The notes beneath the pieces were generated by a model. It ran no database searches, had not been told where the DNA came from, and was given only the letters and a program-made list of their open reading frames with translations. A stretch of DNA of 39,432 nt from Acidobacteriota bacterium (GTDB lineage: Bacteria > Acidobacteriota > Terriglobia > Acidiferrales > UBA7541): positions 107,118 to 146,549 of the forward strand of contig JABCZJ010000013.1 in NCBI GenBank assembly GCA_013289715.1. The letters are read 5' to 3'. The position numbers were made by a program, and so were the translations under genes. This document shows positions 33,337 through 39,432 of the stretch, in pieces; the stretch's first letter is position 1; every line of letters starts with the position of its first letter.

Positions 33337-35763
33337 ATGGCAAACTTCCTGCGTGATACCCGCTTTGGTTTTCGTTTGCTTCGAAAAAATCCTGGATTTG
33401 CGGCGGTGGCGATTTTCGCGCTCGCGCTGGGGATTGGCGCGAACACCGCGATCTTCAGCATCTTCTACGCTACCTTACTCGCGCCGTTTCCGTATCCGCA
33501 GCCGGACCAATTGGTGGTGGTGTGGTCCAGCATCGGCGGCCACAGGAATTCCGTTTCGGCGGGCGACTATCTGGATTGGCAGCGGGACAGCAAGGTTTTC
33601 CAGATCCTGGGAGTGGTGCGCGACGATCGATTCAATCTCTCCACCGGCGCGATACCGGAGCAGATTGCCGGCAGCTATTTGACGCCGGGATTTCTGGATC
33701 AGTTGATTGGCGACAAGCCTTTCCTGGGGCGTTACATCCTGCCGGAAGAGGCAGTAGCGGGCAAAGACCACGTGGTGGTGATCACGCACAAACTGTGGCA
33801 GAACTATTTCGGCGCTGATCCAAATATCATCGGCAAACAGATTCATCTGAACGGCGAACTCTACACCGTGATCGGCGTGCAGCCTCCCGGGCAGCCCGAT
33901 CGCTTGGACCGCCAAGTGGTAGTGCCGATGGTATTCACTCCGGATCAAATCAACCACGATTTTCATTCGCTGGTTGTGTTAGGGCGCCTGAAGCCCGGAG
34001 TAACCATCGCGCAAGCGAACGCCGATATGGACACGGTGGCGCGGCACATCGCGGAGGATTATCCGAAATCGAATAAGGGCTGGGGTGTGAGCGTCGAGCC
34101 ACTGAAGAACGATTTCCTGAATTCCGGCGTAAAAAACGGCCTGCCGCTGCTGATGGGGATGGTGGGTTTCGTACTGCTGATCGCCTGCGCCAACGTGGCA
34201 AACCTGCTGCTGGCGCGGGGCGCAGCGCGGCAAAGAGAAGTGGCCGTGCGAGCTTCAGTGGGCGCTTCGCGGCGGCAAATATTTATGCAGTTCCTGATCG
34301 AGAGCCTCGCTCTCGCGTCCGTGGGCGGCGTGCTAGGAATCGGCTTGGCGTGGGTATTGATGAAAGCGATTGTGGCTTCGATGCCGCCGTACACGTTGCT
34401 TTCGGAAACAGACGTGCGCATGAGCGTTCCGGTGCTGCTATTCACAGTAGGGACCGTGATGCTAGCGGGGGTTCTATTCGGCTGCGCACCCGCGTGGCGA
34501 GCGGCGCGCATGAATTTGAATGAGGTGCTGAAGGAAGGCGGTGGGGCGGTACGCGGCGCGGGACGGCACGGCTTGCGGCGCGCGCTGGTGATTGCTGAGT
34601 TTGCGCTGGCGCTGACCTTGCTGGCCGGCGGCGGCCTTGCCATTCACAGTCTGTGGAACCTCGCGCATGTGGACCTGGGATTCCGCAGCGATCACTTGCT
34701 CACATTTGAGCTGCCCGTGACCCGAGGCCGAATGACCGACCCCGTGCAAATCACGACTTTCTATCGCCAGCTGCTCGAAAAAATTGAAGCGCTGCCGGGC
34801 GTCACTTCCGTCTCGGCTTCCGAAGGCATGCCGCTGCAAGGCGTGAGATTCGGATTGCCGTTCCAAATCGCCGGCAAAGAAGTCACGGATATGTCGCAGC
34901 GGCCGGTAGCGGGCTTCAACATGGTCACGCCGGATTATTTCAAGGTGTTCGGCATCCGCATGGCAAAGGGGCGCGCATTCAACGATCAGGATCTGCCAGG
35001 CGGCGTGCAGGTAGCCGTCGTGAATGAAAATTTCGCCAAGAAATTCTTCGCCGGCGCCGATCCTCTGTCTCAGCGCATCCTCGTGCAACAGCTGGTTCCA
35101 GGCACCCCCAAATTTGGCGATGCGACTGCATGGCAGATCGTGGGCGTCTACAAAGAAGTCCGCAACGGCCGACTGGAAGAAGACTTCCCCGAAATTGACG
35201 TGCCTTTCTCGCAGAGTCCTTGGCCGCAGGCGCTTATCGCGCTGCGTGCGGCGGTGGAACCCGACAACTTGACAAGGAACATCGCCGGAATCGTGCAGTC
35301 CATGGATCCAGATCTGCCCTTGAGTGAGCCCCGGACCATGGAGCAAATCATGGACCGATCGTTGTCGCAGCAACGTTTCACAGCGTTTTTGTTCGGAGGC
35401 TTCGCGGCGATCGCGCTGCTGCTGGCTGCGGTGGGGATTTACGGCGTGATGTCCTTCGCCGTGGCGCAACGCACTCATGAGATCGGCCTGCGCATGGCGC
35501 TCGGCGCTGATCAAGGACGCGTACTGGCCTTAATCCTGAAAGAAGGAATGCTTCTGGCGGGCGCCGGGCTCGCGCTGGGCCTCTTCGGAGCTTACGCCGT
35601 GGGAAAAGTGATGCACGGCTTGCTCTATAACGTTGCGGTGTTCGATTTTGCGGCGTTCGGCGCGGTGGCCGCGGCTCTGCTGCTCGCGGGGCTGCTAGCC
35701 TGCTTCATCCCGGCGCATCGCGCGACGCTGGTGGATCCCATGCAGGCACTTCGCCAGGAGTAA
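33337..35763 (+). CDS. ADOP-family ABC-type permease (duplicated orphan permease)
   Basis: 808 residues from the ATG at 33337, seven bases after AAGGAG. N-terminal FLRDTRFGFRLLRKNPGFAA and ALALGIGANTAIFSI open a MacB-like periplasmic core domain; membrane groups follow at about 20-45, 265-400 and, after a second periplasmic domain (about 440-660), 680-790. FtsX-type signatures are duplicated: ACANVANLLLARGAARQREVAVRASVGASRR and IGLRMALGADQGRVLALILKEG (both cited in part). Length and double FtsX layout match the acidobacterial duplicated orphan permease family. There is no ATPase gene beside it, as the name implies. Substrate unknown; macrolide or lipoprotein export is only by analogy to MacB/LolC. 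Confidence 0.93.
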   Translation: MANFLRDTRFGFRLLRKNPGFAAVAIFALALGIGANTAIFSIFYATLLAPFPYPQPDQLVVVWSSIGGHRNSVSAGDYLDWQRDSKVFQILGVVRDDRFNLSTGAIPEQIAGSYLTPGFLDQLIGDKPFLGRYILPEEAVAGKDHVVVITHKLWQNYFGADPNIIGKQIHLNGELYTVIGVQPPGQPDRLDRQVVVPMVFTPDQINHDFHSLVVLGRLKPGVTIAQANADMDTVARHIAEDYPKSNKGWGVSVEPLKNDFLNSGVKNGLPLLMGMVGFVLLIACANVANLLLARGAARQREVAVRASVGASRRQIFMQFLIESLALASVGGVLGIGLAWVLMKAIVASMPPYTLLSETDVRMSVPVLLFTVGTVMLAGVLFGCAPAWRAARMNLNEVLKEGGGAVRGAGRHGLRRALVIAEFALALTLLAGGGLAIHSLWNLAHVDLGFRSDHLLTFELPVTRGRMTDPVQITTFYRQLLEKIEALPGVTSVSASEGMPLQGVRFGLPFQIAGKEVTDMSQRPVAGFNMVTPDYFKVFGIRMAKGRAFNDQDLPGGVQVAVVNENFAKKFFAGADPLSQRILVQQLVPGTPKFGDATAWQIVGVYKEVRNGRLEEDFPEIDVPFSQSPWPQALIALRAAVEPDNLTRNIAGIVQSMDPDLPLSEPRTMEQIMDRSLSQQRFTAFLFGGFAAIALLLAAVGIYGVMSFAVAQRTHEIGLRMALGADQGRVLALILKEGMLLAGAGLALGLFGAYAVGKVMHGLLYNVAVFDFAAFGAVAAALLLAGLLACFIPAHRATLVDPMQALRQE

Positions 35764-35769
35764 AGCCGC

Positions 35770-35816
35770 AATTGCAAGCGTGGTATGGACATTCGACCGC
35801 GCTCATACTTGCAATT
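35770..35816 (+). terminator. Inverted repeat after the ADOP gene
   Basis: AATTGCAAG (35770-35778) and CTTGCAATT (35808-35816) are perfect arms with a 29-nt loop, seven bases after the permease stop. An inner GTATG/CATAC pair can extend it. No T-run follows, so termination by this stem is only a possibility. Confidence 0.4.
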
Positions 35817-35927
35817 CCCCGAATCGTGGCCTAGACTTTTCTGGTCTATAAGCTTTCATAAACACGGTCGCGACCAGCCCGGCCCGCTAGCCGGACAGCA
35901 CCCCGGCGACCTCATTCCGGAGATCAG

Positions 35928-37688
35928 GTGTCCACACCACTGGAAAAATGGGTAGAGGAATCCGCGCGTCTTACGCAGCCGGACAAGATTGTCTGGTGCG
36001 ATGGCTCGGAAGAGGAAAACAGTCGCTTCCTCGCCGGGCTGATGCACGATGGCATCATCACGGAACTGAACGAGACGACCTACCCGCGCTGTTATCTGAA
36101 CCGCCGCAATCCGAACGACGTCGCCCGCACCGAAAGCGTCACTTTCATCTGCACCAGTAAGAAGGACGACGCTGGCCCCACCAATAATTGGATGTCGCCC
36201 GCGGACGGCAAGGCCCGGGTGCGGCCGATTCTTGAAGACTCCATGAAGGGGCGGACGATGTTCGTCGCGCCATATATTTTGGGCCCGCAAAATTCTCCTT
36301 ACAGCCGCGTGGGCGTGGAGATTACGGACAGCCGCTACGTGGTCGCGAGCATGCGCATCATGTCGCGCATGGGCAAGGCCGCGATGGATCGCATCGGCAA
36401 TAGCGATAATTTTGTGCCGGGGCTGCACGCTTTGGCCGGCGTGAACCCGGAACGCCGCTTCGTGATGCATTTCCCGGAGGAAAAATTAATCTGGAGCGTG
36501 GGCTCCGGTTACGGCGGAAATGCATTGCTGGGGAAAAAGTGTTTTGCGTTGCGCATTGCCAGCTGGATGGCGCGTTCGGAAGGCTGGATGGCCGAGCATA
36601 TGCTGATTCTCGGTCTGGAAGATCCGTCGGGCAAAGTGACCTACATGGCCGCGGCGTTTCCCAGTGCTTGCGGGAAGACCAATCTGGCGATGATGGTTTC
36701 GGCGCTGGAATCGCAGGGATATCGCGTGTGGACCGTGGGCGACGACATCGCATGGATGCACATCGGCGCGGATGGCACGTTGCGCGCGATCAATCCCGAG
36801 AACGGATTTTTTGGCGTAGCGCCGGGAACGAATGCGCAGACCAATCCGAACGTGATGGCGGCATTGCGCCACGATACGATTTTTACGAACGTGGCGATCA
36901 GCGGGGCGCGCGAACCGTGGTGGGAAGGAATCGGCACTCCTCCGCCGCCGGGGCTGATAGATTGGAAGGGCGAGCCGTGGTCGCCGGAGAAAGGTCCGGC
37001 GGCGCATCCGAATTCACGTTATACCGTGCCGGCTCGGCAGTCGCCTTCGATTTCTGCGCATTGGGAAGATCCGGAGGGCGTGCCTATTTCTGCGATTATT
37101 TTTGGTGGGCGCCGTGAACGGCTTGCGCCATTGGTTTACGAATCGCGCAGCTGGCAGCACGGAGTTTTCGTGGGCGCGACGATGGCTTCGGAAACTACCG
37201 CCGCTACGACTGGCGCCGTGGGCGTGCCGCGACGCGATCCCATGGCGATGATTCCCTTCTGTGGTTACAACATGGCGGATTATTTCCAGCATTGGCTGGA
37301 AATGGGACCGAAGATCAAGCACCCGCCGAAGATTTTCCATGTGAACTGGTTCCGCAAGGATGCCAGCGGGAAGTTTTTGTGGCCGGGGTATGGCGAAAAC
37401 GTGCGCGTCCTGAAGTGGATGCTGGACCGCATCGAAGGACGCGCTGCTGCCACCGAAACGCCGATCGGTTTTGTGCCGGCGCCGGGTTCGCTGACGCTGG
37501 ATGGTTTGGCGATTTCGCGGCCGGTGGTGGATGAGTTGCAGCGGGTGGATGCGCATGATTGGTCCGCGGAAGCAGAAGCAACGGCAAAATTTTTCGAGAT
37601 TTTCGGTGACCGGCTGCCTGCGGAAATTCGCAGCGAGAACAAAGCGTTGCAGGATCGCCTGCACCGCACTACCGTCGCCGCGAAGTAA
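35928..37688 (+). CDS. pckG: Phosphoenolpyruvate carboxykinase (GTP)
   Basis: 586 residues; GTG start with CCGGAGAT upstream. Converts oxaloacetate and GTP to PEP, CO2 and GDP; key gluconeogenic enzyme, cytosolic. The kinase-1a P-loop reads AAFPSACGKTNLAMM, where Cys is the reactive P-loop cysteine of the GTP family. The kinase-2 metal motif is TVGDDIAWM. GSGYGGNALLGKKCFALRIAS and MSRMGKAAMDRIG are conserved substrate-binding blocks, and FGGRRERLAPLVYESRSW and FCGYNMADYFQHWL complete the family pattern. Length is standard for the GTP-dependent form. It stands alone and suits growth on fatty acids via FadE/FadN/FadA. Confidence 0.97.
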   Translation: MSTPLEKWVEESARLTQPDKIVWCDGSEEENSRFLAGLMHDGIITELNETTYPRCYLNRRNPNDVARTESVTFICTSKKDDAGPTNNWMSPADGKARVRPILEDSMKGRTMFVAPYILGPQNSPYSRVGVEITDSRYVVASMRIMSRMGKAAMDRIGNSDNFVPGLHALAGVNPERRFVMHFPEEKLIWSVGSGYGGNALLGKKCFALRIASWMARSEGWMAEHMLILGLEDPSGKVTYMAAAFPSACGKTNLAMMVSALESQGYRVWTVGDDIAWMHIGADGTLRAINPENGFFGVAPGTNAQTNPNVMAALRHDTIFTNVAISGAREPWWEGIGTPPPPGLIDWKGEPWSPEKGPAAHPNSRYTVPARQSPSISAHWEDPEGVPISAIIFGGRRERLAPLVYESRSWQHGVFVGATMASETTAATTGAVGVPRRDPMAMIPFCGYNMADYFQHWLEMGPKIKHPPKIFHVNWFRKDASGKFLWPGYGENVRVLKWMLDRIEGRAAATETPIGFVPAPGSLTLDGLAISRPVVDELQRVDAHDWSAEAEATAKFFEIFGDRLPAEIRSENKALQDRLHRTTVAAK

Positions 37689-37696
37689 TATCGCCT

Positions 37697-37719
37697 CGCC
37701 CCACCCACGTGCCGGGGCG
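37697..37719. terminator. Short hairpin between pckG and the deformylase gene
   Basis: CGCCCC (37697-37702) and GGGGCG (37714-37719) flank an 11-nt loop directly after the pckG stop, in the gap between convergent genes. No clear T-run follows (GAATCTTCTT), so it is a weak terminator candidate. Confidence 0.35.
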
Positions 37720-37770
37720 TGAATCTTCTTGCTAGCTTTGCCGATTGCGCTCCAAGCGTGGCACCCCGTC

Positions 37771-37794
37771 GTCCTGAGCCCGGCGAAGGATCTC
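37771..37794 (+). repeat. Dispersed short repeat 'gagc..gcgaaggatctc'
   Basis: CCTGAGC followed by CGGCGAAGGATCTC. An inverse copy with the same core lies at 18016-18039. This phrase is familiar as a dispersed intergenic repeat in many bacterial genomes. It lies in the gap between pckG and the deformylase gene. Confidence 0.5.
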
Positions 37795-37826
37795 GGTTCG
37801 ACTGTGTGCTTGGCTCGGTCGACGCG

Positions 37827-38375
37827 CTAAAGTGCGGCGCTTGCAGCGTACGGACTGGTAGCGCGATACCTCTTTTCGAATTCCCCGCGCGTGCACAGCG
37901 TGCGCATGTCCGTAATGCGATCCACGGCCAGGATTCCGTCCAGGTGATCGATTTCGTGTTGTAGCAACTCGGCGAGATCCCGCTCCGCGCCCGCTTGAAT
38001 CTCCTGCTGTTGCCCCTGCCCATCCTGATAGCGGACCCTGATCTCGCGGTGGCGTTCCACCTGCAGGAAAATCGAAAGAAAACTAAGGCAGGCGTCCCAC
38101 ACCACAACCTTCTCCGCGCTGCGTTCGATAATTTCCGGATTGATCAGCGGCCACGGCTGCGCGCCGGGTAATTGCAGGAGAATCACGCTCTGCGCGACGC
38201 CGATTTGCGGCGCGGCAATGCCTCGGCCGTATCCGGTGGTCGCTCGCCAGTACGCGAGCGTGTCAGCGAGGTCTTTTATCAGCGCGGCGATCTGCGGCGA
38301 TTGGGGATTCGCGACGCGCGCGGCGATTTCTCGTAATTTCGGATCGCCCAGTTGCAGCACAGTTTGAATGGCCAT
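37827..38375 (-). CDS. def: Peptide deformylase
   Basis: 182 residues; ATG after GGGAGGGAACTC. Metalloenzyme (Fe or Zn) that removes the formyl group from new protein N-termini. Motif I is GRGIAAPQ (residues 50-57), motif III is QHEIDHLDG with His140, Glu141 and His144. Motif II reads DACLS in place of EGCLS: the metal-binding Cys96 is kept but Glu and Gly are replaced. N-terminal IQTVLQLGDPKLRE is typical. The altered motif II suggests a second, divergent deformylase rather than the housekeeping one, which would normally sit beside fmt; fmt is not here. Downstream of the four-Cys gene by 33 bp on the same strand. Confidence 0.92.
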   Translation of the reverse strand: MAIQTVLQLGDPKLREIAARVANPQSPQIAALIKDLADTLAYWRATTGYGRGIAAPQIGVAQSVILLQLPGAQPWPLINPEIIERSAEKVVVWDACLSFLSIFLQVERHREIRVRYQDGQGQQQEIQAGAERDLAELLQHEIDHLDGILAVDRITDMRTLCTRGEFEKRYRATSPYAASAAL

Positions 38376-38408
38376 GAGTTCCCTCCCGTTGCCGCTGTCT
38401 CGTGTGCG

Positions 38409-38603
38409 CTAAGTTTTTGCTTGGTAACCTGCGCAACGCATCACCGGCAACGCCGGATATTTTCGATACGCCGGATCCGTTGCTGAGAGCTCGCACAAAT
38501 AGAATCTCGCGCCGCGATCGGATTCGATTCGCCGGGCGTGCACGCAACCGGCGCAAAGACCTGCGCGCGCCCGTTCCTGTTGTGCCTCATCCTGCGTTCC
38601 CAC
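38409..38603 (-). CDS. Four-cysteine mini-protein, putative zinc binding
   Basis: 64 residues from GTG at 38603. GLCAGCVHARRIESDRGARF and YLCELSATDPAYRKYPALP-type spacing are followed by VMRCAGY: Cys17, Cys20, Cys37 and Cys57 can form one zinc site. I recall similar CxxC..RRI.S.RGS.FYLC....TD..F.KYP.LPV..C.GY proteins in Acidobacteria, so I think it is real though short. Longer frames upstream are Arg/Pro-rich and lack ribosome sites. An extended -10 lies exactly six bases before the GTG, so a leaderless mRNA is likely. Likely cotranscribed with def. Function unknown. Confidence 0.72.
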   Translation of the reverse strand: MGTQDEAQQERARAGLCAGCVHARRIESDRGARFYLCELSATDPAYRKYPALPVMRCAGYQAKT

Positions 38604-38609
38604 GCGTCG

Positions 38610-38618
38610 AGCATAGCA
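38610..38618 (-). promoter_or_regulatory. Extended -10 promoter (TGC-TATGCT), leaderless start
   Basis: On the minus strand TGC-TATGCT is followed by CGACGC and then the GTG of the mini-protein gene, so transcription should begin at the start codon. The layout and 15 of 18 bases match the region before tnpA (39312-39329). Confidence 0.6.
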
Positions 38619-38739
38619 CCGCTGGGTGGCTGGTGGCATCGTCGCGATAGCGCACCGCAAAGGCATTTTTTGCTGTGGACATTGTCGCGGATGAGAAATA
38701 TCCTCGCCTGCAGAATGCGCCCGCAAGGAGATTTCACTC

Positions 38740-39171
38740 ATGAAGCCACTCGCTGGAAAGCTCGCGCTCTTTATCGTGCTGGCGCTGATCATCGGCGCCT
38801 TCGCCGCCAGCGCTCAAATCACTACGCAAATTGTATTCAGGATGTCCCGTCCGTTCGTGGTGGGGAACACCACGTTTCCAGAGGGCAACTTCGTCATTCG
38901 CGAAGTTCCAGGCGCCGCCAAACCAACGCTGGAATTCAGCAATCCGCGCGGCGGTGCGTCCGTCAAGGTGGAAGCGGTGTCCATCCCGGCGGACCACACA
39001 ATTCATGCCGCGGAAATCGCTTTCAATAAGTACTCCAATCTGATGGCGCTGTCGCAAGTTTTTCCCGGCCCGGGAAAACATGGATACCAGCTGGTCCCCG
39101 GCCAACCTGAAAAAGACGCCGCCAAAAGCGAAAAGCCCCTGCGTCAAACGATCCCTGCCAAAGGGAACTAA
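38740..39171 (+). CDS. Small secreted protein, hypothetical
   Basis: 143 residues; ATG after CAAGGAGATTTCACTC. The signal peptide MKPLAGKLALFIVLALIIGAFAASAQ has a clear AxA-Q cleavage near residue 25. The mature part is beta-rich: IVFRMSRPFVVGNTTFPEGNFVIREV, then FSNPRGGASVKVEAVSIP, ending in a charged, Lys/Pro-rich tail. The pattern resembles small exported acidobacterial proteins of unknown function, which I cannot name. Stands alone before the insertion element. Confidence 0.75.
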   Translation: MKPLAGKLALFIVLALIIGAFAASAQITTQIVFRMSRPFVVGNTTFPEGNFVIREVPGAAKPTLEFSNPRGGASVKVEAVSIPADHTIHAAEIAFNKYSNLMALSQVFPGPGKHGYQLVPGQPEKDAAKSEKPLRQTIPAKGN

Positions 39172-39229
39172 ATTGGCGCGAGCGGCCGTTTCCCGCGGCA
39201 CCTCTTCACTTGCAATTCCATAGATTAAA

Positions 39230-39273
39230 AACCGCAGGGAACTGCTCGCTTTAGCAGGCAGAGGAATGCGGTT
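39230..39273. repeat. Imperfect palindrome upstream of tnpA
   Basis: AACCGCA (39230-39236) pairs with TGCGGTT (39267-39273); inside it CTGCT (39242-39246) pairs with AGCAG (39253-39257) around a 6-nt loop. IS200/IS605 elements carry imperfect hairpins near their left end, so this may be the element's left-end structure. It could otherwise be the terminator of the secreted-protein gene. Confidence 0.5.
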
Positions 39274-39311
39274 CTCCTTCTGTGCGATTTCCTGCATATC
39301 TCTAACTTCCG

Positions 39312-39320
39312 TGCTACGCT
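39312..39320 (+). promoter_or_regulatory. Extended -10 promoter of tnpA
   Basis: TGC-TACGCT is followed by six bases (CGATCT) and then the GTG, the same leaderless layout as before the four-Cys mini-protein gene. Confidence 0.5.
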
Positions 39321-39326
39321 CGATCT

Positions 39327-39432
39327 GTGATTGACAATCGCTACAGAGTCAGCATCGCTGCCCTTTACTCGCTCAAGTATCACTTCGTCTGGTGTCCGAA
39401 GTACCGATTCAAAGTACTCGTTGGTCCCGTCG
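39327..39432 (+). CDS. tnpA: IS200/IS605-type transposase TnpA, cut by window end
   Basis: The first 35 codons only: IDNRYRVSIAALYSLKYHFV then WCPKYRFKVLVGPV. The block LKYHFVWCPKYR is the N-terminal signature of Y1 HUH transposases of IS200/IS605. The HUH histidines and catalytic Tyr lie beyond the window, so whether the gene is intact cannot be judged. GTG start placed directly after an extended -10. Upstream hairpin at 39230-39273 may be part of the element. Confidence 0.85.
   Translation, partial: MIDNRYRVSIAALYSLKYHFVWCPKYRFKVLVGPV

Noticed and set aside
35807..39219. 12-mer ACTTGCAATTCC at 35807 and 39208
   Set aside because: Only two copies, and no shared context; chance or minor repeat.

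Overview
The window is high-GC DNA of a soil-type Acidobacteriota, probably class Terriglobia. The main evidence is an 808-residue 'acidobacterial duplicated orphan permease' (ADOP family) without an adjacent ATPase gene. Supporting evidence is the Bacillus-like FadN/FadA/FadE beta-oxidation set, many secreted proteins and lipoproteins of acidobacterial style, and intergenic hairpin repeats. No rRNA, tRNA or CRISPR was found. Only the right edge is clearly mobile: the first codons of an IS200/IS605-type TnpA.

Layout. 1-920: mostly non-coding, with a 29-bp imperfect direct repeat. 921-8231 (minus): HEAT-repeat/Gly-rich/PilZ protein, HAD phosphatase, atypical arginase-family protein, IspH, small membrane-anchored protein. 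8408-9485: SDR oxidoreductase (plus) meeting a small membrane protein (minus). 9893-13032 (minus): FadE-type acyl-CoA dehydrogenase and a DUF4185-like lipoprotein. 14020-16417 (plus): ArsR-type regulator, SRPBCC protein, VOC protein and DUF1579-like exported protein, apparently one operon. 16605-25759 (minus): thiolase, a large TonB-type protein, an exported SAM-hydrolase-like lipoprotein and three overlapping amidohydrolase genes. 26204-31154 (minus): Ig-like lipoprotein and FadN. 31268-32164 (plus): patatin-like phospholipase with a long-stem terminator. 32393-33036 (minus): a small hypothetical gene beside a decayed UPF0175/PIN toxin-antitoxin pair. 33337-37688 (plus): ADOP permease and GTP-dependent PEP carboxykinase. 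37827-38603 (minus): peptide deformylase and a four-Cys mini-protein. 38740-39432 (plus): small secreted protein and the TnpA fragment.

How it works together. FadE, FadA and FadN supply a full beta-oxidation cycle, with the acyl-CoA dehydrogenase, thiolase and bifunctional hydratase/dehydrogenase genes spread over about 21 kb rather than in one operon. PEP carboxykinase fits gluconeogenic growth on the resulting acetyl-CoA. The patatin could release fatty acids. The amidohydrolase triad, TonB-type protein, lipoproteins and ADOP permease point to an active envelope.

Most notable: (i) an intergenic hairpin element with conserved flanks around a variable 15-nt interior; (ii) an amidohydrolase triad in which only the middle protein keeps the metal-binding HxH; (iii) a TonB C-domain joined to a cytoplasmic N-terminal domain; (iv) a lipoprotein version of a SAM hydrolase; (v) a decayed toxin-antitoxin pair; (vi) start codons placed exactly where transcription should begin, suggesting leaderless mRNAs. 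All calls come from reading the sequence; no database search was made.
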